A stretch of 64,000 nt of DNA from Terribacillus halophilus (GTDB taxonomy: Bacteria > Bacillota > Bacilli > Bacillales > Amphibacillaceae), in the NCBI RefSeq assembly GCF_900101385.1, contig NZ_FMZB01000001.1:310001-374000 (forward strand), in the 5' to 3' direction. Positions 57,577 to 64,000 of the stretch are shown piece by piece; within the stretch, counting starts at the first letter, position 1; every line of letters begins with the position of its first letter. The translations under genes and the position numbers were made by a program. Under the pieces are notes generated by a model that searched no databases, was not told the origin of the DNA, and worked only from the letters and a program-made list of their open reading frames with translations.

Positions 57577-58425
57577 ATGTCATCCCCATTCGATATTGAT
57601 GCTGCCATGGAATATAGACAAAATTTGCGGGCGGATTGTACAAATTGTTTCGGCTTATGCTGTACAGCACTTCATATCGTCGCATCGAGTGACTTTGCGA
57701 TAGATAAACCCGCTGGTATTGCCTGTCCTAACTTAGACACTGATTTTCGCTGTCAAATCCACAGTAATCTGAGAGAGAAAGGCTTTAAAGGATGTACCGT
57801 CTTTGATTGCTGCGGTGCTGGTCAACGCGTATCCCAAGTCACTTTTGAGGGACGGGATTGGCGAGAAGAGAAAGAAACCGCCGATAACATGTTCCGTGTT
57901 TTTCCGGTGATGGAACAGCTCCATGAGATGCTGGCTTATGTCGCGGAAGCATTGTCTTATGATTTGCCGCATCACCTGTATGAGCAATTGACACTTCAGT
58001 TAAGGAATTTGGAAAGCTTAACGCTTCTTGGCGCTGAAGAATTGCTGTCATTGGATATCATGGAGCAACGTATGCCAATCAATGAGCTGCTTATCAAGAC
58101 AAGCAGCTATATTCGCATGGAGGATTCATCTTCCGCATCCAAAAGACTTGATTATAAAAACGCAGATTGGATAGGGAAAAATGCAAAAGGAAAAGACCTT
58201 AGAGGTTTCAATTTTAGAGGGGCTTATCTCATCGCAGCGGATTTGAGGAATGCGGATTTAAGAGCTGCAGACTTTATTGGTGCCGATTTGCGTGATGCGA
58301 ATCTGGAAGGAGCAGATCTTTCTGCGAGTCTGTACCTGACGCAAATGAAGATCAACTCAGCAAAAGGGAATAAAGAAACGAAATTGCCACCTTACTTGAA
58401 TCAGCCATCACATTGGGCATCTTAA
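57577..58425 (+). CDS. Cys-rich N-terminal domain fused to pentapeptide repeats
   Basis: The 282-residue protein has a Cys-rich N-terminal part (about 18-90): DCTNCFGLCCTALH, ACPNLDTDFRCQIH and KGCTVFDCCGAG. It resembles YkgJ-type putative metal-binding clusters. A helical middle (about 100-190) follows, then pentapeptide repeats (about 205-262; DLRGFNFRGAYLIAADLRNA and ADLRDANLEGADLS) that would form a right-handed beta-helix. The function is unknown. AAAGGAAGAATGTA supports the ATG at 57577 over the one at 57544, which overlaps the preceding regulator gene. The family is known as pentapeptide-repeat protein only. Confidence 0.8.
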   Translation: MSSPFDIDAAMEYRQNLRADCTNCFGLCCTALHIVASSDFAIDKPAGIACPNLDTDFRCQIHSNLREKGFKGCTVFDCCGAGQRVSQVTFEGRDWREEKETADNMFRVFPVMEQLHEMLAYVAEALSYDLPHHLYEQLTLQLRNLESLTLLGAEELLSLDIMEQRMPINELLIKTSSYIRMEDSSSASKRLDYKNADWIGKNAKGKDLRGFNFRGAYLIAADLRNADLRAADFIGADLRDANLEGADLSASLYLTQMKINSAKGNKETKLPPYLNQPSHWAS

Positions 58426-58469
58426 GGCACGGTATGTAACATGGAAATGTAAAAACGTGACAGTTGAAT

Positions 58470-58771
58470 CCAATGAAGAGGCTGTGACAAAGGTGTTTTA
58501 GCTAAATGAAAAAACCCGAACTATTGACGTGAATCTTGAAACAAAGATACGCGTAAGTTCGGGTTTTTTGACGTTAATCTATACCAGCATAGGCAGAATG
58601 CGGAGACTCCAACGGGAACAGCACGAGCGGAAGACCCCGCAGTGGTGATCTTTCCACGAGGAGGCTGAGGCCGTGCCCGTGGAAAGCGGAGTATTCTGCC
58701 GAAGCGGTACTTATGAGCAATGTTTGCTTTTAAGCAATGGTATTTTAGTTATGTCCCAGCCTCTTCATTGG
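58470..58771. repeat. MITE-like 302-bp element with 20-bp terminal inverted repeats
   Basis: CCAATGAAGAGGCTGtGACA (58470-58489) is the inverse of the right end (58752-58771) with one mismatch. Inside are a long bidirectional terminator-like hairpin (58509-58569; arms AAAAAACCCGAACT and AGTTCGGGTTTTTT) and a GC-rich block (58592-58700; GGCAGAAT pairs with ATTCTGCC) rich in GGAACAGCACGAGC and GAGGAGGCTGAGG motifs. Similar blocks are common in Bacillaceae intergenic regions. No transposase is present. No clear target duplication was found. The right end provides the stop codon of the Rap-like gene. Confidence 0.75.
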
Positions 58772-59826
58772 AAGTCATTCGACAATGCCAGTTTATGATA
58801 ATAATGGAACTTCTCGATTTTCTGAGCTTCCCATAGGTATTGGGAATAGTCCTGGGAATAGTGGCGCATCAAGTAGTACAATCCATTCTCCTTGAAATAC
58901 GTGATAGCGGAATCATATATATAATCCATCGTTTCCTGTTCCATATATTTTGCCCAAAGAATAGCGAATTGCCACCGATATTCCAGATTATCCCGTTCTT
59001 CGCAGACGCGCATACCCGTTCTGAAATATGCTGCTGCTTGTTCCGTTTTCCCAAGGATGTAGAGGGAACGGGTCAGGGTGAACAATGCCTGAATGTATAA
59101 AGGATGGTCGGAATGAGTAACGGCTTGCAGCAGGTATGGGACGCCTTTGTCATCCGCATTTTGTTTATGGTACATGAGGCCGATGTTGAAGCCGCAGGCA
59201 ACGACCATATCTTCTTGTCCGAGTTTTTTGGCTATGGAGAGGGCTTGCAGGAGATTCGTTTCCGCCTTATCGAATTCCCGCTGATCCATTTGGTTCAACC
59301 CTTGCAGCGATTTACAATTGGCCACTTTCAATTCATACTGCGGATATTTTTTATAGAGTGCTATCGCCTTTTCCAAATGGAAACTGGATAAAGCATTGAT
59401 ATCCAAATAGTAAAATTGCATGGCTTTATTGTAATGTAAGCCGGCATGCTCTTCTTCATCATCGACCGCATGCATGTGTTGCTCCGCTTTTTCCAAAACC
59501 TCAATCGCCGCAAAATATTCTTTCCGGCTGTATTTTACGATTGACAGGAAACTATAGTAGAAAAAAGACTGGTAATCATTCAATTCTTCCGGATTCAATT
59601 GCTTCAGCTTTTCTTCACAAAGCTCGACATCCCCCATCAAAAAGTCGAATCGTGCATCCAGCAGCAAAAATCGATCCCATAATTCATCCGGGAATTCCCC
59701 CGCATGCAATGCATCATAGGCTTCCTTGCGCAGTTTGGCGGACTGCGCTCGATCTCGTATTTTAATTGTCTTATGCCAAGTATGCAAATGCGTGATAAAG
59801 TGTTCCATACTTTTTATAACAGTCAT
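58765..59826 (-). CDS. Rap-like TPR regulatory protein
   Basis: The 353-residue protein has an N-terminal three-helix bundle (about 1-100) and TPR-like pairs (about 105-330), for example YFAAIEVLEKAEQHM, EFDKAETNLLQALSIAKKLG and VACGFNIGLMYHKQ. The organisation and length match Rap phosphatases (about 380 residues) and related quorum regulators. Putative targets are Spo0F or DNA-binding response regulators. GGAGTATTGGTAT precedes the ATG. No phr-like signal-peptide gene follows: the MITE-like element starts in the last codon. A hairpin AGCTGCTT/AAGCAGCT stands upstream at 59908-59929. Confidence 0.78.
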   Translation of the reverse strand: MTVIKSMEHFITHLHTWHKTIKIRDRAQSAKLRKEAYDALHAGEFPDELWDRFLLLDARFDFLMGDVELCEEKLKQLNPEELNDYQSFFYYSFLSIVKYSRKEYFAAIEVLEKAEQHMHAVDDEEEHAGLHYNKAMQFYYLDINALSSFHLEKAIALYKKYPQYELKVANCKSLQGLNQMDQREFDKAETNLLQALSIAKKLGQEDMVVACGFNIGLMYHKQNADDKGVPYLLQAVTHSDHPLYIQALFTLTRSLYILGKTEQAAAYFRTGMRVCEERDNLEYRWQFAILWAKYMEQETMDYIYDSAITYFKENGLYYLMRHYSQDYSQYLWEAQKIEKFHYYHKLALSNDFQ

Positions 59827-60046
59827 ATACCAATACTCCTAATCAGTCAGAATGAAGAATGAACCGGACGGTTGTTTTGAGAGGCGAAAAGACTGTGAAA
59901 TTAAGAAAGCTGCTTTCCTTGAAGCAGCTATACCGTCCCTATAAAGAATAAAGTTAGTTTACCATATTTGGGAGGATTAAGCCTATCAATATTCGATAAA
60001 GCGGATGAACGAAAAGTAAAAGTATAAACATTTATAATTAAATGTC

Positions 60047-60095
60047 TAGACAAATAGAAAATAAGTTATATAATAACAAATGAAAGCGCTTTTAA
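60047..60095 (+). promoter_or_regulatory. Promoter and cre site of the cellobiose-type PTS operon
   Basis: TAGACA (60047-60052), 16 bases and TATAAT (60069-60074), followed by a cre-like ATGAAAGCGCTTTTAA (60080-60095) covering the transcription start. CcpA binding there would repress the operon in the presence of glucose. The remaining 59827-60046 holds no gene. Confidence 0.72.
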
Positions 60096-60119
60096 TAATT
60101 TTCTAAGGAGTGTCATTTG

Positions 60120-60434
60120 ATGAATAAAATCCTTTTAGCATGCAGTTCAGGTATGTCCACCAGTCTTTTGGTCACTAAAATGCAAGCGTTTGCAGAATCT
60201 GTAGGAGATGAAGCGAAGATTTGGGCGGTCGGTCAGGATCAGGCGAAGAAAGAAATGGCTGAAGCTGATGTCGTACTGATCGGTCCGCAAATGAGCTTCC
60301 TTAAAGGGGAACTGGCAGCTGAAGCACAGAAATATGGTATCCAGGTCGAGGTAATCGATATGATGGCCTATGGGATGGCTGATGGAGAGAAAGCATACAA
60401 ACAGGCTCTGGGTCTAATCGGAGCGACATCATGA
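60120..60434 (+). CDS. PTS lactose/cellobiose-type EIIB
   Basis: The 104-residue cytoplasmic domain has the phosphorylated Cys in LLACSSGMSTSLLV (Cys8). The length and motif are those of LicB/CelA-type EIIB of the Lac family, which passes phosphate to the incoming beta-glucoside. The ATG at 60120 is chosen; a TTG one codon earlier is possible. AAGGAGTGTC precedes. The gene overlaps EIIA by an ATGA, so the pair is coupled. Confidence 0.93.
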   Translation: MNKILLACSSGMSTSLLVTKMQAFAESVGDEAKIWAVGQDQAKKEMAEADVVLIGPQMSFLKGELAAEAQKYGIQVEVIDMMAYGMADGEKAYKQALGLIGATS

Positions 60435-60763
60435 GTGAGATGAAACTGGAAGAGTTGACGGAAGAACAGGTTTGTTTTCAGATGATCCTTCATAGCGGTA
60501 ATGCCAGAAGTAAGATTTTGCAGGCACTTCGGCTTTATCGTGAGGGTGAAATGGAGAAAGTGAACGAAATGCTGGCAGATGCCGAGGAAGATTTGTCACA
60601 AGTGCATAAAGTGCATTTCCAGCTGGTGCAGCAGGAAGCAGCTGGCCGGCAGCAGGAACTTTCTCTTTTGTTCCTGCACGCAGAAGACCATTTCATGTCC
60701 ACAATGACAATGAAGGAAATGGTCAAAGAATTGATTCCAATTTTCCAAGGGCTGAAGGGCTAA
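60431..60763 (+). CDS. PTS lactose/cellobiose-type EIIA
   Basis: The 110-residue helical protein is of the PTS_IIA-Lac family, with QMILHSGNARS near the start and the phosphorylated His in the FLHAEDHFMSTMTM segment near residue 80. It takes phosphate from HPr and gives it to EIIB. The arrangement IIB-IIA-IIC-hydrolase differs from licBCAH of B. subtilis only in order. Confidence 0.93.
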   Translation: MSEMKLEELTEEQVCFQMILHSGNARSKILQALRLYREGEMEKVNEMLADAEEDLSQVHKVHFQLVQQEAAGRQQELSLLFLHAEDHFMSTMTMKEMVKELIPIFQGLKG

Positions 60764-60778
60764 AGGGGGACGCAGGCA

Positions 60779-62107
60779 ATGTTCGATAAGTTAAGCAAGT
60801 TTTTGATTCCGATTGCCGGTAAGCTGAATAACAATCGTTATCTTGGTGTGCTGCGTGATGCCTTCATGCTGGCATTCCCATTGACCATTTTCGGTTCGAT
60901 CATGGTTGTACTGGCCAATTTGCCATTCCTGGACAATGTGATGAGTGAATCGCTGCTTGCTGGTATCCAGGAATCACTTGGACCAGCACCAAATGCCACG
61001 ATGAATATTGCATCTGTTTTCGTTGTCTTCGGTATTGGATATTATCTGGCCAAAAGCTACGGAGTGGAAGCGATTTTCGGCGGAGCAGTAGCTTTGACGG
61101 CCTTCCTCCTGCTGACACCATATGTCGTTTCGACAGAAAGCGGCGAAGTGGTGAGCAATGTCTTGGCTGTTGACCGCCTCGGTGCTAAGGGAATGTTCCT
61201 GGGAATGATCGTCGCGTTCCTTTCGGGGGAGATCTATCGATTTATCACGCAGAAGAAAATTGTCATCAAGATGCCGGCAGGTGTGCCGCCAGCTGTATCG
61301 CAATCATTCGCTGCCCTCATCCCGGCGGTCGTGACACTGACGGTATTTTTGATACTAAATATCATCGTGACGCAAGGCTTCAACACGAATCTGCATGATG
61401 TCATCTTCAATACGGTGCAGGCACCGCTCGTTGGACTGGGAGGCGGACTTCCGGCTACATTGATTGCCGTATTCTTCATCCAGATCCTATGGTTCTTCGG
61501 ATTGCATGGACAGATCATCATCAATTCCGTCATGGATCCAATCTGGAATACATTGTCTTTGGAAAATTTGCAAGCGTATACAACGACAGGGGAATTACCG
61601 CATATCATCAATAAGCAGTTCATCGAGGTCTATCTTGTCGGTGCTGGAGGGACAGGGATGACACTGGCTGTCTTGGTGGCAATCCTTCTGTTCATGCGGA
61701 GCAAGCAGATGAAACAGGTCGGAAAGCTCGGAATCGGACCAGGTATCTTCAACGTAAATGAGCCTGTCATTTTCGGACTGCCGATCGTCATGAACCCGCT
61801 GATTCTCTTGCCGTGGATCATTGCGCCGATGGTCGTGACAGTCGTCAGTTATACAGCAATGGCGATCGGGCTCGTGCCGCCGCCGACTGGTGTGACGATT
61901 CCATGGACTGTGCCGATATTCATCAGCGGATTCTTGGCGACCAACTCGATTGCTGGTTCGCTGCTGCAGCTCGTGAACGTCTTGATCGTATTCGCAATTT
62001 GGTTCCCATTCCTCAAATTCATTGACAGGATGAATATCAAGCAGGAGAAGGAAGCAGCACAGAAGAATGCAGCAGCTGACATGCAAGTACCAAAGGAGAA
62101 GATTTGA
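60779..62107 (+). CDS. PTS cellobiose-type EIIC permease
   Basis: The 442-residue membrane protein has about ten helices and the EIIC-Lac signatures NRYLGVLRDAFMLAFPLTIFG, FFGLHGQIIINSVMDPIWN and FNVNEPVIFGLPIVMNP. It imports a beta-glucoside (cellobiose-type) while EIIB phosphorylates it. The stop codon lies directly before the hydrolase start, and the ribosome site of that gene is inside the 3' end of this one. Confidence 0.93.
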   Translation: MFDKLSKFLIPIAGKLNNNRYLGVLRDAFMLAFPLTIFGSIMVVLANLPFLDNVMSESLLAGIQESLGPAPNATMNIASVFVVFGIGYYLAKSYGVEAIFGGAVALTAFLLLTPYVVSTESGEVVSNVLAVDRLGAKGMFLGMIVAFLSGEIYRFITQKKIVIKMPAGVPPAVSQSFAALIPAVVTLTVFLILNIIVTQGFNTNLHDVIFNTVQAPLVGLGGGLPATLIAVFFIQILWFFGLHGQIIINSVMDPIWNTLSLENLQAYTTTGELPHIINKQFIEVYLVGAGGTGMTLAVLVAILLFMRSKQMKQVGKLGIGPGIFNVNEPVIFGLPIVMNPLILLPWIIAPMVVTVVSYTAMAIGLVPPPTGVTIPWTVPIFISGFLATNSIAGSLLQLVNVLIVFAIWFPFLKFIDRMNIKQEKEAAQKNAAADMQVPKEKI

Positions 62108-62108
62108 T

Positions 62109-63524
62109 ATGGAAGTGACAGAACAAAAACAAAAGCAAGTAAAATATGTATTCCCGGAAGATTTCTGGTGGGGCTCTTCTGCTTCCGCCACCCAAATGGA
62201 GGGTGCTGCGGATGTGGACGGGAAAGGACAAAACATTTGGGATTATTGGTATGAGCAGGAACCGAACCGTTTCCATAACGGTATCGGTCCTGCGGATACA
62301 TCCAATTTCTACTACCGTTACAAAGAAGACATTGCCCTCATGAAAGAAGTGGGCCACAATTCTTTCCGATTTTCGATTTCTTGGTCCCGTCTGATCCCGG
62401 AAGGTACAGGAGATGTCAATGAGAAAGCGGCAGCGTTTTATCAGGACGTGATCGATGAATTATTGGATAAGGATATCGAGCCATTCGTCAATCTGTTCCA
62501 TTTCGATATGCCGATGCCGCTGCAGGAAAAAGGCGGCTGGGAAAGCAGGGAGGTAGTCGATGCGTATAGGGACTATGCTGCAATTTGCTTCCGGCTGTTC
62601 GGAGATAAAGTGAAGAAATGGTTTACGCATAATGAGCCGATTGTGCCAGTGGAAGGAGGTTATCTATACGATTTCCACTATCCGAATGTTGTCGATTTCC
62701 GCCGGGCGGTGCAAGTGGCTTATCATACACAGTTATCAAGTGCACTTGCGATTCAGAAGTATCGTGAGCAAGGGCAAGATGGGGAGATTGGGATCATTTT
62801 GAACCTGACGCCATCCTATCCAAGGAGCAGCAATCCTGCTGATCTGGAAGCCTCCCGGATTGCCGATGCCTTCTTCAATCGCTCCTTCCTGGATCCGTCT
62901 GTCAAAGGTGAATTTCCGCAGGAGCTGGTGGCCATACTTCGCGAGAAAGGATATCTGCCAGTCCATTCGAAGGCAGATTTGGATGTGATCCGAGAAAACA
63001 CAGTCGATTTGCTCGGGGTGAACTATTATCAGCCGCGGCGAGTGAAAGCGAAGGAATATGCTGTCCACCCTGATGCGCCGTTCATGCCTGACAGATTCTT
63101 CGACTCGTATGAGATGCCAGGCCGGAAGATGAATGTGCATCGAGGCTGGGAGATCTACGAAAAGGGGATCTATGATATCTTGGTCAATCTGCGGGAAAAC
63201 TATGGTAATATACCGTGTTTCATTTCAGAGAATGGTATGGGCGTGGAAGGAGAAGAGAAGTTCCGTGGCGAAGATGGAATCATCCAGGATGACTACCGAA
63301 TCGATTTTATCAAGGATCACTTACGCTGGGTGCATCAGGCCTTGAGTGAAGGCACAAATGTAAAGGGTTATCATTTGTGGACGTTCATGGATAATTGGTC
63401 GTGGACGAATGCTTATAAAAATCGTTATGGTTTCGTTTCCGTCAATCTGGAGAAGGATGGGGAACGTTCCATCAAAAAAAGCGGGGAATGGATGAAACAA
63501 GTCGTGCTGCAAAACGGCTTTTGA
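62109..63524 (+). CDS. GH1 6-phospho-beta-glucosidase (PTS operon)
   Basis: The 471-residue enzyme opens with FPEDFWWGSSASATQMEGAA, has the acid/base Glu in FTHNEPIVPVEG (near 180) and the nucleophile Glu in FISENGMGVEG (near 376). It ends with the KKSGEWMKQVV region usual in 6-phospho-beta-glucosidases. It hydrolyses the PTS product inside the cell. AAAGGAGAAGATTTGAT precedes the ATG at 62109. It is the last gene of the PTS operon and a homolog of the GH1 enzyme at 34402, which works with a kinase instead of a PTS. Confidence 0.94.
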   Translation: MEVTEQKQKQVKYVFPEDFWWGSSASATQMEGAADVDGKGQNIWDYWYEQEPNRFHNGIGPADTSNFYYRYKEDIALMKEVGHNSFRFSISWSRLIPEGTGDVNEKAAAFYQDVIDELLDKDIEPFVNLFHFDMPMPLQEKGGWESREVVDAYRDYAAICFRLFGDKVKKWFTHNEPIVPVEGGYLYDFHYPNVVDFRRAVQVAYHTQLSSALAIQKYREQGQDGEIGIILNLTPSYPRSSNPADLEASRIADAFFNRSFLDPSVKGEFPQELVAILREKGYLPVHSKADLDVIRENTVDLLGVNYYQPRRVKAKEYAVHPDAPFMPDRFFDSYEMPGRKMNVHRGWEIYEKGIYDILVNLRENYGNIPCFISENGMGVEGEEKFRGEDGIIQDDYRIDFIKDHLRWVHQALSEGTNVKGYHLWTFMDNWSWTNAYKNRYGFVSVNLEKDGERSIKKSGEWMKQVVLQNGF

Positions 63525-63529
63525 TTCGC

Positions 63530-63554
63530 GGCGGCCTATATGGCCGTCCTTTTC
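63530..63554 (+). terminator. Terminator of the PTS operon
   Basis: GGCGGCC (63530-63536) pairs with GGCCGTC (63542-63548) including a G-U pair, followed by CTTTTC. Confidence 0.65.
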
Positions 63555-63624
63555 ATTGGCAGATTGCCGCATTTCCAGTATTTTGTTAAGCTAGCAACAG
63601 ATAAAGCGGCAGAGGAGGAGCACT

Positions 63625-64000
63625 ATGAAATATCAAGTGATATCAGAAGAAATCAGACATCGTATCGAATCCGGATTCTACCCTCTGGACCAGCCGTTAC
63701 CAGATGAACATAGCCTTGTCGAGGAGTTTTCTTGCAGCAGGATGACGATTAAACGTGCGCTTGATGTCCTTGCATCGGAAGGAATCGTTTTCCGAAAGCG
63801 CGGGCATGGCACCTTCATTGTGCAATCTTCCTTTCAATCAGACTATATTCATGTCGGAACGAATGAAACGCTCGGCTTCACCAGCTTGATGAAGGATAAG
63901 CATGTGACTTCGAAGCTGATTTTGTTCGACATGATTGCCCCTACACCTGAAGTGGCATCGTATTTGGCCATTTCGGAGGATACCCCTGTGTATCATCATA
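63625..64000 (+). CDS. GntR family regulator with UTRA domain (3' end outside window)
   Basis: An ATG at 63625 follows AGAGGAGGAGCACT. The visible 125 residues start with the winged helix-turn-helix (about 1-65; LVEEFSCSRMTIKRALDVL and GIVFRKRGHGTFIV), then the beginning of a UTRA effector domain (after residue 75, TLGFTSLMKDK). HutC/GntR-type regulators beside PTS operons respond to the phosphorylated sugar. It probably controls the cellobiose-type operon just upstream and lies in the same direction. The C-terminal half is outside the window. Confidence 0.9.
   Translation, partial: MKYQVISEEIRHRIESGFYPLDQPLPDEHSLVEEFSCSRMTIKRALDVLASEGIVFRKRGHGTFIVQSSFQSDYIHVGTNETLGFTSLMKDKHVTSKLILFDMIAPTPEVASYLAISEDTPVYHH

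Noticed and set aside
58592-58700. GC-rich block as a tRNA or structured regulatory RNA gene
   Set aside because: It does not fold as a tRNA and lies inside the element with inverted ends; it resembles a dispersed Bacillaceae repeat.

Overview
The window looks like chromosome of a low-to-moderate G+C Gram-positive rod of the family Bacillaceae. Supporting signs are strong AGGAGG-type ribosome sites, many TTG and GTG starts, Rap-like TPR proteins, an RsbT-type kinase, Zur and cre boxes of Bacillus type, LytR-CpsA-Psr (LCP) proteins and a Bacillus-style capsule phosphoregulation module. Terribacillus or a neighbouring genus would fit, but the genus cannot be fixed from sequence alone. No rRNA, tRNA, CRISPR array, prophage or transposase gene was seen.

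Layout. 1-6 kb: a partial Rap-like protein, a MATE exporter, small unknown proteins, an MpsC-like (DUF2294) protein, an orphan RsbT-like kinase and a LysM/NlpC-P60 wall hydrolase. 6-25.5 kb: galU, then a long co-directional capsule/exopolysaccharide operon. It holds a chain-length adaptor, BY-kinase, PHP phosphatase, CapD-type dehydratase, initiating sugar transferase, UDP-glucose dehydrogenase, CapN-like reductase, several glycosyltransferases, acyltransferase, Wzx, Wzy, UDP-glucuronate epimerase and an LCP ligase. A decayed second PHP phosphatase and a second LCP gene follow. The centre of this operon is visibly more AT-rich than its surroundings, which suggests transfer. 26-33 kb: a Na/Pi transporter with a Pho-box-like site, an amino-acid permease, a LysE exporter, an orphan sigma factor and a second UDP-glucose dehydrogenase. 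32-36 kb: a beta-glucoside locus (AraC regulator, ROK kinase, GH1) with a cre site. 36-44.4 kb: a MalT-like STAND regulator, a VOC protein, a Ser/Pro-rich anchored protein and the polyphosphate pair ppx-ppk. 44.4-49 kb: a possible small Cys-containing protein, an XRE regulator, the proline-catabolic pair putB-pruA and a five-copy tandem array of structured repeats. 49-53 kb: a zinc-starvation island (Zur boxes, three COG0523 GTPases, zinc-free ribosomal protein S14). 53-64 kb: a shikimate/quinate dehydrogenase, a chemoreceptor, a PucR regulator, a Cys-rich/pentapeptide-repeat protein, a MITE-like element, a Rap-like protein and a cellobiose-type PTS operon (IIB-IIA-IIC-GH1) followed by a GntR regulator.

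Working together. GalU and Ugd supply UDP-glucose and UDP-glucuronate. CapD and the CapN-like reductase should supply a UDP-6-deoxy-HexNAc for the initiating transferase. Wzx/Wzy build the polymer under control of the kinase/phosphatase pair, and LCP proteins attach it to the wall. The zinc island replaces a zinc-bound ribosomal protein and allocates scarce zinc. NptA, Ppk and Ppx handle phosphate uptake and storage. Two separate beta-glucoside systems carry cre-like sites. The most notable non-coding observation is the tandem array at 48.2-48.8 kb, whose copies differ by paired, compensatory changes in their predicted stems.
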